Shown one piece after another: positions 43,567 to 52,406 of a stretch of DNA of 64,000 nucleotides; positions within the stretch are counted from its first letter, which is position 1, and each line of letters opens with the position of its first letter. The position numbers and the translations under genes were made by a program. Source of the DNA: Bacteroidales bacterium (GTDB lineage: Bacteria; Bacteroidota; Bacteroidia; Bacteroidales; UBA932); NCBI GenBank assembly GCA_017428725.1, contig JAFRQH010000037.1, positions 1 to 64,000 of the forward strand. The letters run 5' to 3'. Under the pieces are notes generated by a model. It had not been told where the DNA came from. It saw only the letters and a program-made list of their open reading frames with translations, and searched no databases.

Positions 43567-45024
43567 ATGCACCTCCATTCATTTGCCATTCTGGTGCTGG
43601 CCGTCCTGACCGCGTGTCGGGGCGGCCTTGCGCCTGAAGCCCCCGCCGAGGAGGTAGTGGAGGCCGTGACCTACACCACCTCCGTGGACGGGCTCCGCTT
43701 CGAGCCGGGCACGGTGCGGCTGATGCGGCCCGGCGCTGCCGCGGCCTTCCGCGTCACGCTGACCGGCGAGACCTTCCAGACCATCGACGGGTTCGGCCTG
43801 GCCCTCACCCAGGCCAGCTGCTACCATCTGCTGCAGATGCCGGCGGCCGACCGCACGGCCTTCCTGCGCGAGCTCTTCGAGCGCAGGGAGGGGCTGGGCT
43901 CCTCGCTGATCCGCGTGTGCATCGGCGGGTCGGACTTCTCGATGGACGAGTTCTCCTGGTGCGACGAGCCCGGGATGGAGCATTTCGGCGTCCACCCGCT
44001 GGACACCCAGTACCTGTTCCCCATCCTGGACGAGATCTACGCCATCAATCCCGACGTGCAGATCATCGGCTCGCCGTGGAGCTGCCCGCGCTGGATGAAA
44101 GTGGCCGAGGACGGGTCCACGCCCCACAACGACTGGGTGGCGGGCCACCTGGGCGAGGCCTACTACCGCGACTATGCCGACTATTTCGTGGGCTGGATCC
44201 GCGAGATGCAGCGCCGGGGCTACAAGGTGATGGGCGTGACCCTGCAGAACGAACCGCTCCACCGCGGCAATTCGATGTCCACCTATATGTCCTGGCAGGA
44301 GCAGAGCAACTTCATCAAGTGGGCCGTCGGCCCCGCCTTCGCCGCGGCCGGCCTGAAGACCAAGGTCCTGGTCTACGACCACAACTACAACTACGACAAC
44401 AACGGCCCCCAGCAGGACTATCCGCTCCATATCTTCGAGGACCCGGAGGCGAACCGCTTCGTGGCCGGCTCCGCCTGGCACAACTACGGCGGCACGCCCG
44501 CGATGCTGGACGGCGTGCACGAACGCTTCCCAGACAAGGACATCTATTTCACAGAGGCCTCCATCGGCACGTGGAACTACAAGTTCGAGGACTGCCTGAT
44601 CAACGATTTCCGGGACATCTTCCTCGGCACGCTGGGCCGCTGGGGCCGGGGCGTGACGCTCTGGAACCTGATGCTGGACTACCAGGGCAAGCCCTTCCGC
44701 CCGCGCGGGTGCAGCACCTGCTACGGCGCCGTGTCCATCAGCGCGACGGACCATACGCTGGGTTCGATCGTGCGCAACTCCCACTACTACGACGTGGCGC
44801 ACTGCTCGAAGGTCCTGCAGCCGGGAGCCGTCCGGCTCGGGACCACCGGCTATCGGGCCACGGGCCTGACATACCAGCTGTACCGCAATCCGGACGGCTC
44901 CTATGCGGCGCTGATCCTCAACGAAGGGGGATCGGAAGCGCAGGTGTGTTTCGTGACGGACAAGTATTCCGTGGCGTGCCGCGTGCCGGCCCGTGCGGTC
45001 CAGTCCGTCCTCTGGCAGGAATAG
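43567..45024 (+). CDS. GH30 family beta-glucanase (glucosylceramidase / endo-beta-1,6-glucanase type)
   Basis: A 485-residue lipoprotein (lipobox AVLTAC) starting three bases after GH3. The GH30 barrel is recognisable: FQTIDGFGLALTQASCYHLL, SSLIRVCIGGSDFSMDEFSW, IIGSPWSCPRWMK, and the two catalytic glutamates, Glu229 (acid/base) in GVTLQNEPLH and Glu330 (nucleophile) in IYFTEASIG. The side beta domain ends the chain (CRVPARAVQSVLW). In Bacteroidetes, GH30 with GH3 in a PUL is linked to beta-1,6-glucan; with GH16 this suggests yeast or algal beta-1,3/1,6-glucan as the target. It is convergent with the sulfatase, one base apart, with no visible terminator. Confidence 0.92.
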   Translation: MHLHSFAILVLAVLTACRGGLAPEAPAEEVVEAVTYTTSVDGLRFEPGTVRLMRPGAAAAFRVTLTGETFQTIDGFGLALTQASCYHLLQMPAADRTAFLRELFERREGLGSSLIRVCIGGSDFSMDEFSWCDEPGMEHFGVHPLDTQYLFPILDEIYAINPDVQIIGSPWSCPRWMKVAEDGSTPHNDWVAGHLGEAYYRDYADYFVGWIREMQRRGYKVMGVTLQNEPLHRGNSMSTYMSWQEQSNFIKWAVGPAFAAAGLKTKVLVYDHNYNYDNNGPQQDYPLHIFEDPEANRFVAGSAWHNYGGTPAMLDGVHERFPDKDIYFTEASIGTWNYKFEDCLINDFRDIFLGTLGRWGRGVTLWNLMLDYQGKPFRPRGCSTCYGAVSISATDHTLGSIVRNSHYYDVAHCSKVLQPGAVRLGTTGYRATGLTYQLYRNPDGSYAALILNEGGSEAQVCFVTDKYSVACRVPARAVQSVLWQE

Positions 45025-45025
45025 G

Positions 45026-46495
45026 CTACTCCCCTGGGAAGAGCGGGAAGAGCGGGTTGGGGACGTGCTCGCGCGCCATCACGGCCTTGAGCTCCTCGAC
45101 CTTGTCGGGGTGTTCGGCCACGACGTCGTGCTCCTCGGCGGGGTCGTCGTCGATGTTGTAGAGCTCATAGTGGTCGGCGGGCGTGCCGATGCCCAGCCGG
45201 ATGAGCTTCCAGGGCCCGATGCGGGCCGCCTGGCTGTTGCGCTCGGCGAACTCGAAGTAGATGAAGTCGTGCTCTTTCTGGCCCTTGCGGCCCTCAAGCG
45301 TGGGCAGCAGGCTGATGCCGTCCATGTCGGCGACCTTGGCCTTGGGGTCCAGCACGGTGCGGAAGGTCGGCATCATGTCCCAGAAGGAGCAGGCGAGGCC
45401 GGACTCCGTGCCGGGGGCCACGTGGCCGGGCCACTCCACGATCATCGGCACGCGGATGCCGCCCTCGTAGAGGTCGCGCTTGTAGCCGCGCCAGGGGCCG
45501 TTGGAGTTGAAGAAGTCCGGGTCGGCGCCGCCCTCGAGGTGCGGGCCGTTGTCGCTGGCGAACAGGATGATGGTGTTCTCATACACGCCCAGCTCCTTGA
45601 GCTTGGCCACGATCTCGCCCACGTACTTGTCCAGGCGCGAGACCATCGCCGCGAAGGTGGCGTGGGGCTCGGGCGAGCTGCAGTAGCCGCCGATGCGGAA
45701 GCGCGGGTGGCCCTGGTCCTGGCCGGCCCAGGGTGTCTCCTCGGGGAACTTCGCGCGGTATTTCTGGATGATCTCGTCCTCGGGGACGATCAGCTCGGCG
45801 TGGGGGATGGTGGTCGGCACCCACATGAAGAAGGGCTTGCCGTCGGCCACGGCTTTCTCCATGAATTCCAAGGATTTCTGGTGGATCAGGTCGCCGGAGT
45901 AGGTGCCCTGGCCGTAGGGGATCTCGGGGACGTTGTCCTCGAGCAGGACCTTGGTGTCGTTGTCCCAGAGGTGGTCGGGGTAGTAGCTGTGGGCCAGGGT
46001 CTGGCAGTTGTAGCCGAAGAACTGGTCCACGCCCATCAGCCCGGGATTGCCCTCGGTGGTGATGAAGCCCAGGCCCCACTTGCCGAAGGCGCCGGTGCGG
46101 TAGCCCGCGTCGCGGAAGTCGTGGAAGATGGTGCGCGTGCCGGCGGGCAGCTCCTGCTGGCCCTCGGTGATGCCGGGCGCACGGCCCTTGACGGGCTTGT
46201 TGCCGCGGATCGGGGTGTGGCCGGTGTGCGTGCCGGTGAGCAGGCACGACCGGGACGGGGCGCTCACGGCCACGCCGGCGTAGCACTGCGTGAAGCGCAG
46301 GCCGCGGCTGGCCAGCGCGTCGATGTTGGGGGTTTCGATGAGTTGCTGCCCATAGCAGCCGAGGTCGCCCCAGCCCAGGTCGTCGGCAAGGATGAAGACG
46401 ACGTTGGGGCGCTGGGCCTCCTGCTTCTGGCCGCAGCCGGCGAGTGCGCCTCCGGCGGCCACGAGGGCTCCTGCTTTCAGTAGTTTGTGGTTCAT
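45026..46495 (-). CDS. Sulfatase (S1 family, Ser-type active site), lipoprotein
   Basis: A 489-residue exported sulfatase with lipobox ALAGC (Cys21). The mature start PNVVFILADDLGWGDLGCYG holds the calcium-binding Asp pair (38-39). The signature is SAPSRSCLLTG: residue 78 in the C/S-x-P-S-R motif is Ser, so maturation to formylglycine would need an anaerobic sulfatase-maturating enzyme acting on Ser; none is encoded in this window. Other blocks are FGKWGLGFITTEGNPGLMGV and IILFASDNGPHLEGG (metal site). Substrate may be a sulfated glycan or mucin. It starts 9 bases after the C69 peptidase stop and is probably co-transcribed. Confidence 0.92.
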   Translation of the reverse strand: MNHKLLKAGALVAAGGALAGCGQKQEAQRPNVVFILADDLGWGDLGCYGQQLIETPNIDALASRGLRFTQCYAGVAVSAPSRSCLLTGTHTGHTPIRGNKPVKGRAPGITEGQQELPAGTRTIFHDFRDAGYRTGAFGKWGLGFITTEGNPGLMGVDQFFGYNCQTLAHSYYPDHLWDNDTKVLLEDNVPEIPYGQGTYSGDLIHQKSLEFMEKAVADGKPFFMWVPTTIPHAELIVPEDEIIQKYRAKFPEETPWAGQDQGHPRFRIGGYCSSPEPHATFAAMVSRLDKYVGEIVAKLKELGVYENTIILFASDNGPHLEGGADPDFFNSNGPWRGYKRDLYEGGIRVPMIVEWPGHVAPGTESGLACSFWDMMPTFRTVLDPKAKVADMDGISLLPTLEGRKGQKEHDFIYFEFAERNSQAARIGPWKLIRLGIGTPADHYELYNIDDDPAEEHDVVAEHPDKVEELKAVMAREHVPNPLFPLFPGE

Positions 46496-46504
46496 ATCGT
46501 TTGG

Positions 46505-48202
46505 TTATTTGGATTCGAGGACGGGACTGTGGGGATCGCGGGCCACGGCGGCCTTCCAGATGTCGTTGTAGCCGCCGTATTCGAGCTTGTCGGGGAAGCC
46601 CGGGCCGTATTCGGTGTGGAGGAACGAGCCGTCGGGGGCCTGGGCCTTGACGTTGCCGTCGATGAACTTGACGAGCAGCAGCTCCTCGAGCTTGGTCCAG
46701 GCGGCGAACTGCTTCTGGGCCGTCTCCACGCTGTATTTGGTCATCAGTCTGCGCGCCTTGCGCAGGCGCCCCTTCTGCACGAGCTTCGCGAGCTTGGCGT
46801 CCATCGCGGGGATGCCGCGCTCCAGCTGGTCGCGCTCGAAGGCGTCCGCCGCCGCGCGCGCCACGGGCGCCATCCGGTCGTACATCTTGTAGCAGGCGTT
46901 GGCCACGCGGTTGCACATCCAGAACTGGGCGGTGGGGCTGTAGTGGAGCAGGTCGCCGTTGCCCTCGCGCAGGCACTCGGGGACCTTGGTGATATTGGCG
47001 TAAATCGGTGTCAGGTAGGAGGTTGCGGCGTCGTCACAGCCGAACCAGATCAGGGCGCCCACCTCGGCGGGCAGGGAGCCGCGCGCCTGGGCGACGAACC
47101 AGAAGCCGGTCTGCTGGGTGGCGATGGCGCGCTCGTTGGTGTAGCGCCTGCCCTCCCATTCGAAGCTCATCGGCCGCCAGCGGTAGGGAAGGCCGTTGCC
47201 GCCCGCACCGATGTCGGTGGTCATGTCCATCGGGGTCCCCTCATAGTGGTCGCGCATCACGTCGGCCACGTCCTTGACGCTCACCTTGGCGGCGGGCTTG
47301 ATCCAGAGCGGCATCTCGCCGGCGAGGTCGTAGCCCATCGCGTAGTCCAGCCAGTCGGCGGCGGGGCGGGAGACTTCCCGCCCGTCCTCCTCGTAGGCGA
47401 AGATCCCCTTGCCGAGGATGTTGAAGGCGCTCCAGGCACGGGCGTCGCAGGCGCGGGCCCCGCCGAAGTCGAGCGGGTTGTAGACATCGCGGAAGCTGAA
47501 GTCCTCGTCGCTGCCCTCATACCAGCCCTGCGCACGGGCGAAGCTGATCACGTCCGGGGCGAAGAGGCAGTTGTCGGGGTCGTCCTGCGGGAAGCGCGTG
47601 ATGCGGGCCTGGTTGGCGTGTGCACAGATGTAGCCGTCGGGGATGCGGCGGGCCACCCACACGATGCCCCGCTCCTTGGCGCCCTTGCCCACGAGGTCCA
47701 TCACCCAGCACTCCTGCGGGTCGGCGATGGAGAAGGTCTCGCCCTCGGAGGGGTAGCCGTAGCGGCTCGCCAGGTCCACGATGGTCTGGATGGCCTCGCG
47801 GGCCGTGCTGGCGCGCTGCAGGGTCACGTAGATCAGGGACCCGTAGTCCATGATGCCGGCCGGGTCGGCCTGCTCCTCGCGGCCGCCCCACGTGGTCTCG
47901 CCGATGATGAGCTGGCGGCTGTTCATGTTGCCGACGGTCTGCCACGTGCGGGCCACCTGGTCGATGCTGCCCAGCGGCTTGCCGGAGTCCCAGTCGCGGA
48001 TGGCGAGCTGCGCGCCGGCGCGGAAACGCGCGGCCGGGCGGAAATACAGTTCCCCGAACAGGCCGTGGGAGTCGGCGGCGTAGGAGACCATGCTGGAGCC
48101 GTCGACGCTGGCTCCTGGCGTCACGATCACGTTGGTACAGGCGTCCGTCCGCCCGGACGCCAGGAGCGCCAGGGCGAGGAGGGTGCACAGAAATTTTCGC
48201 AT
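46505..48202 (-). CDS. C69 family dipeptidase (PepD-like), exported
   Basis: C69 enzymes are N-terminal-nucleophile hydrolases that cut dipeptides. The 565-residue precursor has a signal peptide ending before Cys22 in DACTNVIVTPGAS, which becomes the N-terminal nucleophile after processing. Further family segments are SMVSYAADSHGLFGELYFRP, NSRQLIIGETTWGGREE, SEGETFSIADPQECWVMDLV and GSLPAEVGALIWFGCDDAAT. The C-terminal region is helical. Such secreted C69 proteins are common in gut Bacteroidales and are thought to act on peptides in the periplasm or outside. The sulfatase gene follows 9 bases downstream. Confidence 0.9.
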   Translation of the reverse strand: MRKFLCTLLALALLASGRTDACTNVIVTPGASVDGSSMVSYAADSHGLFGELYFRPAARFRAGAQLAIRDWDSGKPLGSIDQVARTWQTVGNMNSRQLIIGETTWGGREEQADPAGIMDYGSLIYVTLQRASTAREAIQTIVDLASRYGYPSEGETFSIADPQECWVMDLVGKGAKERGIVWVARRIPDGYICAHANQARITRFPQDDPDNCLFAPDVISFARAQGWYEGSDEDFSFRDVYNPLDFGGARACDARAWSAFNILGKGIFAYEEDGREVSRPAADWLDYAMGYDLAGEMPLWIKPAAKVSVKDVADVMRDHYEGTPMDMTTDIGAGGNGLPYRWRPMSFEWEGRRYTNERAIATQQTGFWFVAQARGSLPAEVGALIWFGCDDAATSYLTPIYANITKVPECLREGNGDLLHYSPTAQFWMCNRVANACYKMYDRMAPVARAAADAFERDQLERGIPAMDAKLAKLVQKGRLRKARRLMTKYSVETAQKQFAAWTKLEELLLVKFIDGNVKAQAPDGSFLHTEYGPGFPDKLEYGGYNDIWKAAVARDPHSPVLESK

Positions 48203-48218
48203 TTTATCTTTTCTTTGT

Positions 48219-48226
48219 TAACTTTG
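48219..48226 (+). promoter_or_regulatory. -7 box (TAACTTTG) of the small periplasmic protein-pheS unit
   Basis: Exact TAnnTTTG match, seven bases before the ATG at 48234. Confidence 0.5.
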
Positions 48227-48233
48227 CAGACTT

Positions 48234-48644
48234 ATGAGTTACAAAGCTATAAAATTTTTCGGGATTACCGCCCTGCTGCTCCTGCCTTTGTGGCTCGGAG
48301 CGCAGGAGCCCACCGAGGCCGAGGAGATCAAGCAGATGCGCGAGGCCATCGACAGGCAGATCGACAACTACACCAATCTGCTGGACCTGGAGGACTGGCA
48401 GGTCTTCTACCTCGACTCCATCCTGACCCACGACTACGAGGCGATGCGCCTGGAGCTCAAGGGCCTGCGGGATGCCAAGATCGGCAACATCGACGCCTAC
48501 ACCATGGCGCAGGACAAGTGGTCGGAGCAGATCTACAACTCCCTGCAGAAGGTCTTCGACGAGAACCAGTGGACCAAGTACCTCAAGACCGGCGCTTCCC
48601 GCGAGAAGAAAGCCCGCGACAAGCGTGCCGCCAAACGCAAATAG
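48234..48644 (+). CDS. Small exported helical protein, 136 residues, unknown function
   Basis: Signal peptide (YKAIKFFGITALLLLPLWLG, cleavage near AQEP) followed by a highly charged helical protein (EAEEIKQMREAIDRQIDNYT, DWQVFYLDSILTHDYEAMRL) ending in a Lys/Arg-rich tail (REKKARDKRAAKRK). The pattern resembles short periplasmic proteins related to Spy/LTXXQ or DUF4890-like families, without a clear match. It ends one base before the pheS start codon, so both are on one transcript; linkage to a tRNA synthetase has no obvious functional meaning. Confidence 0.75.
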   Translation: MSYKAIKFFGITALLLLPLWLGAQEPTEAEEIKQMREAIDRQIDNYTNLLDLEDWQVFYLDSILTHDYEAMRLELKGLRDAKIGNIDAYTMAQDKWSEQIYNSLQKVFDENQWTKYLKTGASREKKARDKRAAKRK

Positions 48645-48645
48645 T

Positions 48646-49683
48646 ATGAAAAGAGAAGATATCGACAAAGTCCTTGCGGAGCTGAAGGCTCTCCAGTGCA
48701 AGACGCAGAAGGAAGTCGAGGAGGCGCGCGTGCGGTTCCTCGGCAAGAAAGGCGAGATCACGGCGCTCTTCGAGGAGTTCCGCACCGTGGACAAGGAGAT
48801 GAAGCGCGAGTTCGGCCGCACGCTCAACGAGCTCAAGAACGCCGCGCAGGAGACCATCGACCGCCTGCGCGAGACGGTGGGCGAGCAGGGCGCCGCCGAG
48901 GGTCCCAAGCAGGACCTCACGATGCCCGGCGACCCGCTGGAGCTGGGTTCCCGGCACCCGGTGTCGATCGTCCGCCAGGAGATCGTGGACATCTTCCGCA
49001 AGTTCGGCTACGACGTGGCCGAGGGCCCGGAGATCGAGGACGACTACCACGTCTTCGAGGCGCTGAACTTCCCGCCCAACCACCCGGCGCGCGACATGCA
49101 GGACACCTTCTTCGTGTCCACCGGCCACCCCAACCCCCTGCTGCTCCGCACGCACACGTCCAGCGTGCAGGTGCGCACGATGGAGCGGATGAAGCCGCCC
49201 ATCCGCGTCATCTGCCCGGGCCGCGTGTTCCGCAACGAGGCCATCAGCGCCCGCGCGCACTGCATCTTCCACCAGGTGGAGGGTCTCTACATCGACGAAG
49301 GCGTGACCTTCGCCGACCTCAAGCAGGCCATCCTGCTGTTCGCCCGCGAGATGTTCGGTCCCGAGACCGAGATCCGGATGCGGCCGTCCTTCTTCCCCTT
49401 CACGGAGCCGTCCGCCGAGGTGGACGTCAGCTGCAACATCTGCCACGGCAAGGGCTGCAACATCTGCAAGGGCACGGGCTGGCTGGAGATCCTGGGCTGC
49501 GGGATGGTGGATCCCAACGTGCTGGAAGCCAGCGGGATCGACTCCAAGAAATACAGCGGCTTCGCCTTCGGTATGGGCCTGGAGCGCATCGCGATGCTCA
49601 AGTGGCGGGTCAACGACCTGCGCCACTACTTCGAGAACGATATGCGCTTCCTGCAGGAGTTCAATACCGCCGTCGAAGTCTAG
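48646..49683 (+). CDS. pheS: Phenylalanyl-tRNA synthetase alpha subunit
   Basis: Charges tRNA-Phe together with PheT (not in this window). The 345-residue chain has the N-terminal coiled coil (EVEEARVRFLGKKGEITALF), then the class II core: GSRHPVSIVRQEIVDIFRKF, motif 2 GRVFRNEAISARAHCIFHQV, the Cys-rich insertion CNICHGKGCNICKGTGW often found in Bacteroidetes PheS, and motif 3 GMGLERIAMLKW. Length and motifs are those of an intact enzyme. The frame is open upstream but the ATG at 48646 starts the conserved sequence (KREDIDKVLAELKALQ). A terminator follows at 49698. Confidence 0.97.
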   Translation: MKREDIDKVLAELKALQCKTQKEVEEARVRFLGKKGEITALFEEFRTVDKEMKREFGRTLNELKNAAQETIDRLRETVGEQGAAEGPKQDLTMPGDPLELGSRHPVSIVRQEIVDIFRKFGYDVAEGPEIEDDYHVFEALNFPPNHPARDMQDTFFVSTGHPNPLLLRTHTSSVQVRTMERMKPPIRVICPGRVFRNEAISARAHCIFHQVEGLYIDEGVTFADLKQAILLFAREMFGPETEIRMRPSFFPFTEPSAEVDVSCNICHGKGCNICKGTGWLEILGCGMVDPNVLEASGIDSKKYSGFAFGMGLERIAMLKWRVNDLRHYFENDMRFLQEFNTAVEV

Positions 49684-49697
49684 ATCGATAGAGGGAT

Positions 49698-49724
49698 CCG
49701 CCGCCCGTTTTGGCCGGGCGGCGG
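49698..49724 (+). terminator. GC-rich hairpin after pheS
   Basis: CCGCCGCCCG pairs with CGGGCGGCGG over TTTTGGC; followed by GCCCTGTGTTTA, a weak U-tract. Confidence 0.65.
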
Positions 49725-49766
49725 GCCCTGTGTTTACTTGAAACCACGTTAAAAACAAGGATTGAA

Positions 49767-50465
49767 ATGTCAAAACCTCAATTCAGCACCAGGTTCCTGG
49801 TGATGGCAGTCGTACTCGTCGTCTGCCTGATTACGTCCAATTTCTTCGTGCCGCGCCTCTGGCAGGTGGGCAGGCTCCCCCTGCAGCTGTCCGGCGCCGT
49901 GCTGCTCTTTCCGGTCTCGTACATCCTCAACGACTGCATCACCGAGGTCTACGGCTACCGCAAGGCGCGCTTCGTCATCTGGCTGGCTTTCCTGCTCAGC
50001 GCCTTCGTGGCCCTGATGGCGCAGCTGGTCTGCTGGCTGCCCGCGCCGCTGCAGGACGGCAGCCGCCCCGTGGCCGAGAGCTTCAACGGCCTGTTCTCGA
50101 TGGTCCCGAAGACCACGGCCGCCTCGCTGGTGGCGTTCTTCGTGGGCTCCACGGTCAACGCCTGGATCATGAGCCGGATGAAGGTGGCCTCCCGCGGCCG
50201 GGAGTTCGGCCTGCGCGCCATCGTCTCCTCGCTGGGTGGCGAGATCGCCGACTCCGCGATCTTCTTCCCGGTGGTCTTCGGCGGTATCCTGACGCTGCCC
50301 GAGGCCCTCAAGCTCGCGGGGATGCAGGTCTGCGCCAAGGTCCTCTACGAGGTGGTGGCGCTCCCGCTGACCAGCTGGTTCGTGCACCGGGTCAAGGCCG
50401 CCGAGGAACTGGATGTCTTCGATGACAACATCTCGTACAACCCCTTCAGGATCAAAGATATCTAA
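49767..50465 (+). CDS. Queuosine precursor transporter (QueT/YhhQ, VUT family)
   Basis: A 232-residue inner-membrane protein with about six helices. Family motifs: VCLITSNFFVPRLWQVG, GAVLLFPVSYILNDCITEVY followed by GYRKARFVIW, and SSLGGEIADSAIFFPVVFGG, then AKVLYEVVALPLTSWFVHRV. The D-C-I-T-E-V-Y-G and G-E-x-x-D-S motifs are typical. These proteins import 7-cyano-7-deazaguanine or 7-deazaguanine bases for queuosine synthesis. The queF gene starts three bases after its stop, supporting this role. The frame is open from 49710 but the ATG at 49767 fits the family start. No preQ1 riboswitch is visible in the short leader. Confidence 0.92.
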   Translation: MSKPQFSTRFLVMAVVLVVCLITSNFFVPRLWQVGRLPLQLSGAVLLFPVSYILNDCITEVYGYRKARFVIWLAFLLSAFVALMAQLVCWLPAPLQDGSRPVAESFNGLFSMVPKTTAASLVAFFVGSTVNAWIMSRMKVASRGREFGLRAIVSSLGGEIADSAIFFPVVFGGILTLPEALKLAGMQVCAKVLYEVVALPLTSWFVHRVKAAEELDVFDDNISYNPFRIKDI

Positions 50466-50468
50466 GCC

Positions 50469-50924
50469 ATGGACAGAAGCCTTGACGGCCTGCGGGCCCT
50501 CGGCCGCAAGACGGCCTACAGCCAGGATTACGACCCCGGCGTGCTCGAAACCTTCGAGAACAAACACCCCGACAACGACTACTGGGTGCGCTTCAACTGT
50601 CCGGAATTCACGACCCTCTGTCCGATCACCGGCCAGCCCGACTTCGGGGAGATCCGCATCAGCTACATCCCCGACGCACGGATGGTGGAGAGCAAGAGCC
50701 TCAAGCTCTATCTCTTCAGCTTCCGCAACCACGGCGACTTCCACGAAGACGTGGTCAACGTGATCATGAAGGACCTCATCCGCCTGATGGATCCCAAGTA
50801 CATCGAGGTCACGGGGACCTTCGTCCCGCGCGGAGGCATATCCATCTGGCCGTACGCCAATTACGGCCGTCCCGGGACGAAGTACGAGACGCTGGCGCAG
50901 CAGCGTTTCGCCACGCACGAATAG
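50469..50924 (+). CDS. queF: QueF, NADPH-dependent 7-cyano-7-deazaguanine (preQ0) reductase
   Basis: QueF reduces the nitrile of preQ0 to the amine preQ1. The 151-residue chain is the short, type I form. The catalytic Cys is in [16 protein letters not shown], and the QueF motif is [20 protein letters not shown], where the following acidic residues bind substrate; [14 protein letters not shown] lies near the end. It follows the queuosine precursor transporter at three bases and probably works with it, turning imported preQ0 into preQ1. Confidence 0.96.
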   Translation: MDRSLDGLRALGRKTAYSQDYDPGVLETFENKHPDNDYWVRFNCPEFTTLCPITGQPDFGEIRISYIPDARMVESKSLKLYLFSFRNHGDFHEDVVNVIMKDLIRLMDPKYIEVTGTFVPRGGISIWPYANYGRPGTKYETLAQQRFATHE

Positions 50925-50959
50925 CGGTCCGGAATCTTTTCTTTCTTGCGGAAAAGCAT

Positions 50960-50967
50960 TAACTTTG
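50960..50967 (+). promoter_or_regulatory. -7 box (TAACTTTG) of hydG-hydF
   Basis: Exact TAnnTTTG match, 22 bases before the ATG at 50990. Confidence 0.55.
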
Positions 50968-50989
50968 GTGTCCTTTTAATCAGTACACC

Positions 50990-52405
50990 ATGTACAATCC
51001 TTTATCCGTCCACGCCGACGATTTCATCAACCACGAAGAGATCCTCGAGACGCTCGCCGAGGCGAAGGTCCAGAGCCGCAACCGCGCGCGCGTCGAGGAG
51101 ATCCTCGCCAAGGCCGCCCTGTGCAAGGGCCTGACCCACCGCGAGGCTGCCATCCTGATGGACTGTGACGACCCGGTCCTCGAGGAGAAGATCTATGCCC
51201 TGGCCCGGCAGATCAAAGAGAAGTTCTACGGCAACAGGATCGTCCTGTTCGCGCCGCTCTACCTTTCCAACTACTGCATCAACGGCTGTGTCTACTGCCC
51301 GTACCACGCCAAGAACCGCACAATCCCCCGCAAGAAGCTCACCCAGCCCGAGATCGAGGCGGAGGTGCGCGCGCTGATCCGCACCGGCCACAAGCGCCTG
51401 GCGGTCGAGGCCGGGGAGGACCCGCGCAACAATCCGCTTGAGTACATCCTCGACTCCATCAAGACCATCTATTCGGTGCAGGAGGGAGGCAACTCCATCC
51501 GCCGGGTCAACGTCAACATCGCCGCCACGGACGTGGAGTCGTACCGCAAGCTCAAGGCCGCCGGCATCGGCACCTACATCCTCTTCCAGGAGACGTACAA
51601 CAAGGAGCAGTACAAGCAGCTGCACCCCACCGGCCCCAAGAGCGACTACGACTGGCACACCGAGGCGATGGACCGTGCGCAGGAAGGCGGCTGCGACGAC
51701 GTGGGCGTGGGCGTGCTCTTCGGCCTGAGCGGGTACCGCTACGAACTGGTGGGCCTGCTGATGCACGCCGAGCACCTCGAGGCGCGCTTCGGGGTGGGCC
51801 CGCACACCATCAGCATGCCGCGCATCTGTCCGGCGGACGACATCTCCCTGGAGAGCTTCCCGGACGCCCTGCCGGACGCGATCTTCCGCAAGATCGTGGC
51901 CGTGCTGCGCGTCGCCGTGCCCTACACCGGCATGATCATCTCCACGCGCGAATCCGCCCGGATGCGCAGCCAGCTGCTGGACTGCGGCATCTCCCAGATC
52001 AGCGGCGGGTCCCGCACCAGCGTGGGCGGCTACACCACCGTGGAGCGCCACGACGAGACCTCCCAGTTCGATGTCTCCGACACGCGCACCCTGGACGAGG
52101 TGGTCCGCTGGCTGCTGGAGCAGGACCACATCCCGAGCTTCTGCACGGCCTGCTACCGGGAGGGCCGCACCGGCGACCGCTTCATGAGCCTGTGCAAGAG
52201 CGGCAAGATCCACCTCTGCTGCACGCCCAACGCGCTGATGACGCTCAAGGAGTACCTGATGGACTACGCCTCGCCCGAGACCCGTGCGGTCGGGGAGGCG
52301 CTCATCGCCCGGAGCCTGGGCGACATCCCCCTGGAGCGCACGCGAAGCATCACCGAGGAGCGCCTGCAGCGCATCCAGAACGGCGAGCGCGACTTCCGCT
52401 TCTAG
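50990..52405 (+). CDS. hydG: HydG, [FeFe]-hydrogenase maturase (radical SAM tyrosine lyase)
   Basis: HydG splits tyrosine and delivers an Fe(CO)(CN) synthon for the hydrogenase H-cluster. The 471-residue chain has the radical-SAM triad Cys96, Cys100 and Cys103 in NYCINGCVYCPYH, the conserved VEAGEDPRNNPLEYILD and FQETYNKEQYKQLHPTGPKS blocks, and the C-terminal auxiliary-cluster region with CTACYREGRTGDRFMSLCKS and HLCC. All parts of the family are present at typical length. hydF begins one base after the stop, and the hydrogenase operon converges from the other side. hydE is not in this window. Confidence 0.97.
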   Translation: MYNPLSVHADDFINHEEILETLAEAKVQSRNRARVEEILAKAALCKGLTHREAAILMDCDDPVLEEKIYALARQIKEKFYGNRIVLFAPLYLSNYCINGCVYCPYHAKNRTIPRKKLTQPEIEAEVRALIRTGHKRLAVEAGEDPRNNPLEYILDSIKTIYSVQEGGNSIRRVNVNIAATDVESYRKLKAAGIGTYILFQETYNKEQYKQLHPTGPKSDYDWHTEAMDRAQEGGCDDVGVGVLFGLSGYRYELVGLLMHAEHLEARFGVGPHTISMPRICPADDISLESFPDALPDAIFRKIVAVLRVAVPYTGMIISTRESARMRSQLLDCGISQISGGSRTSVGGYTTVERHDETSQFDVSDTRTLDEVVRWLLEQDHIPSFCTACYREGRTGDRFMSLCKSGKIHLCCTPNALMTLKEYLMDYASPETRAVGEALIARSLGDIPLERTRSITEERLQRIQNGERDFRF

Positions 52406-52406
52406 T

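Noticed and set aside
49725..49766. preQ1 riboswitch upstream of the queuosine precursor transporter
   Set aside because: The 40-base leader lacks the conserved C-rich loop and A-rich tail pattern of preQ1-I, and is too short for other classes.
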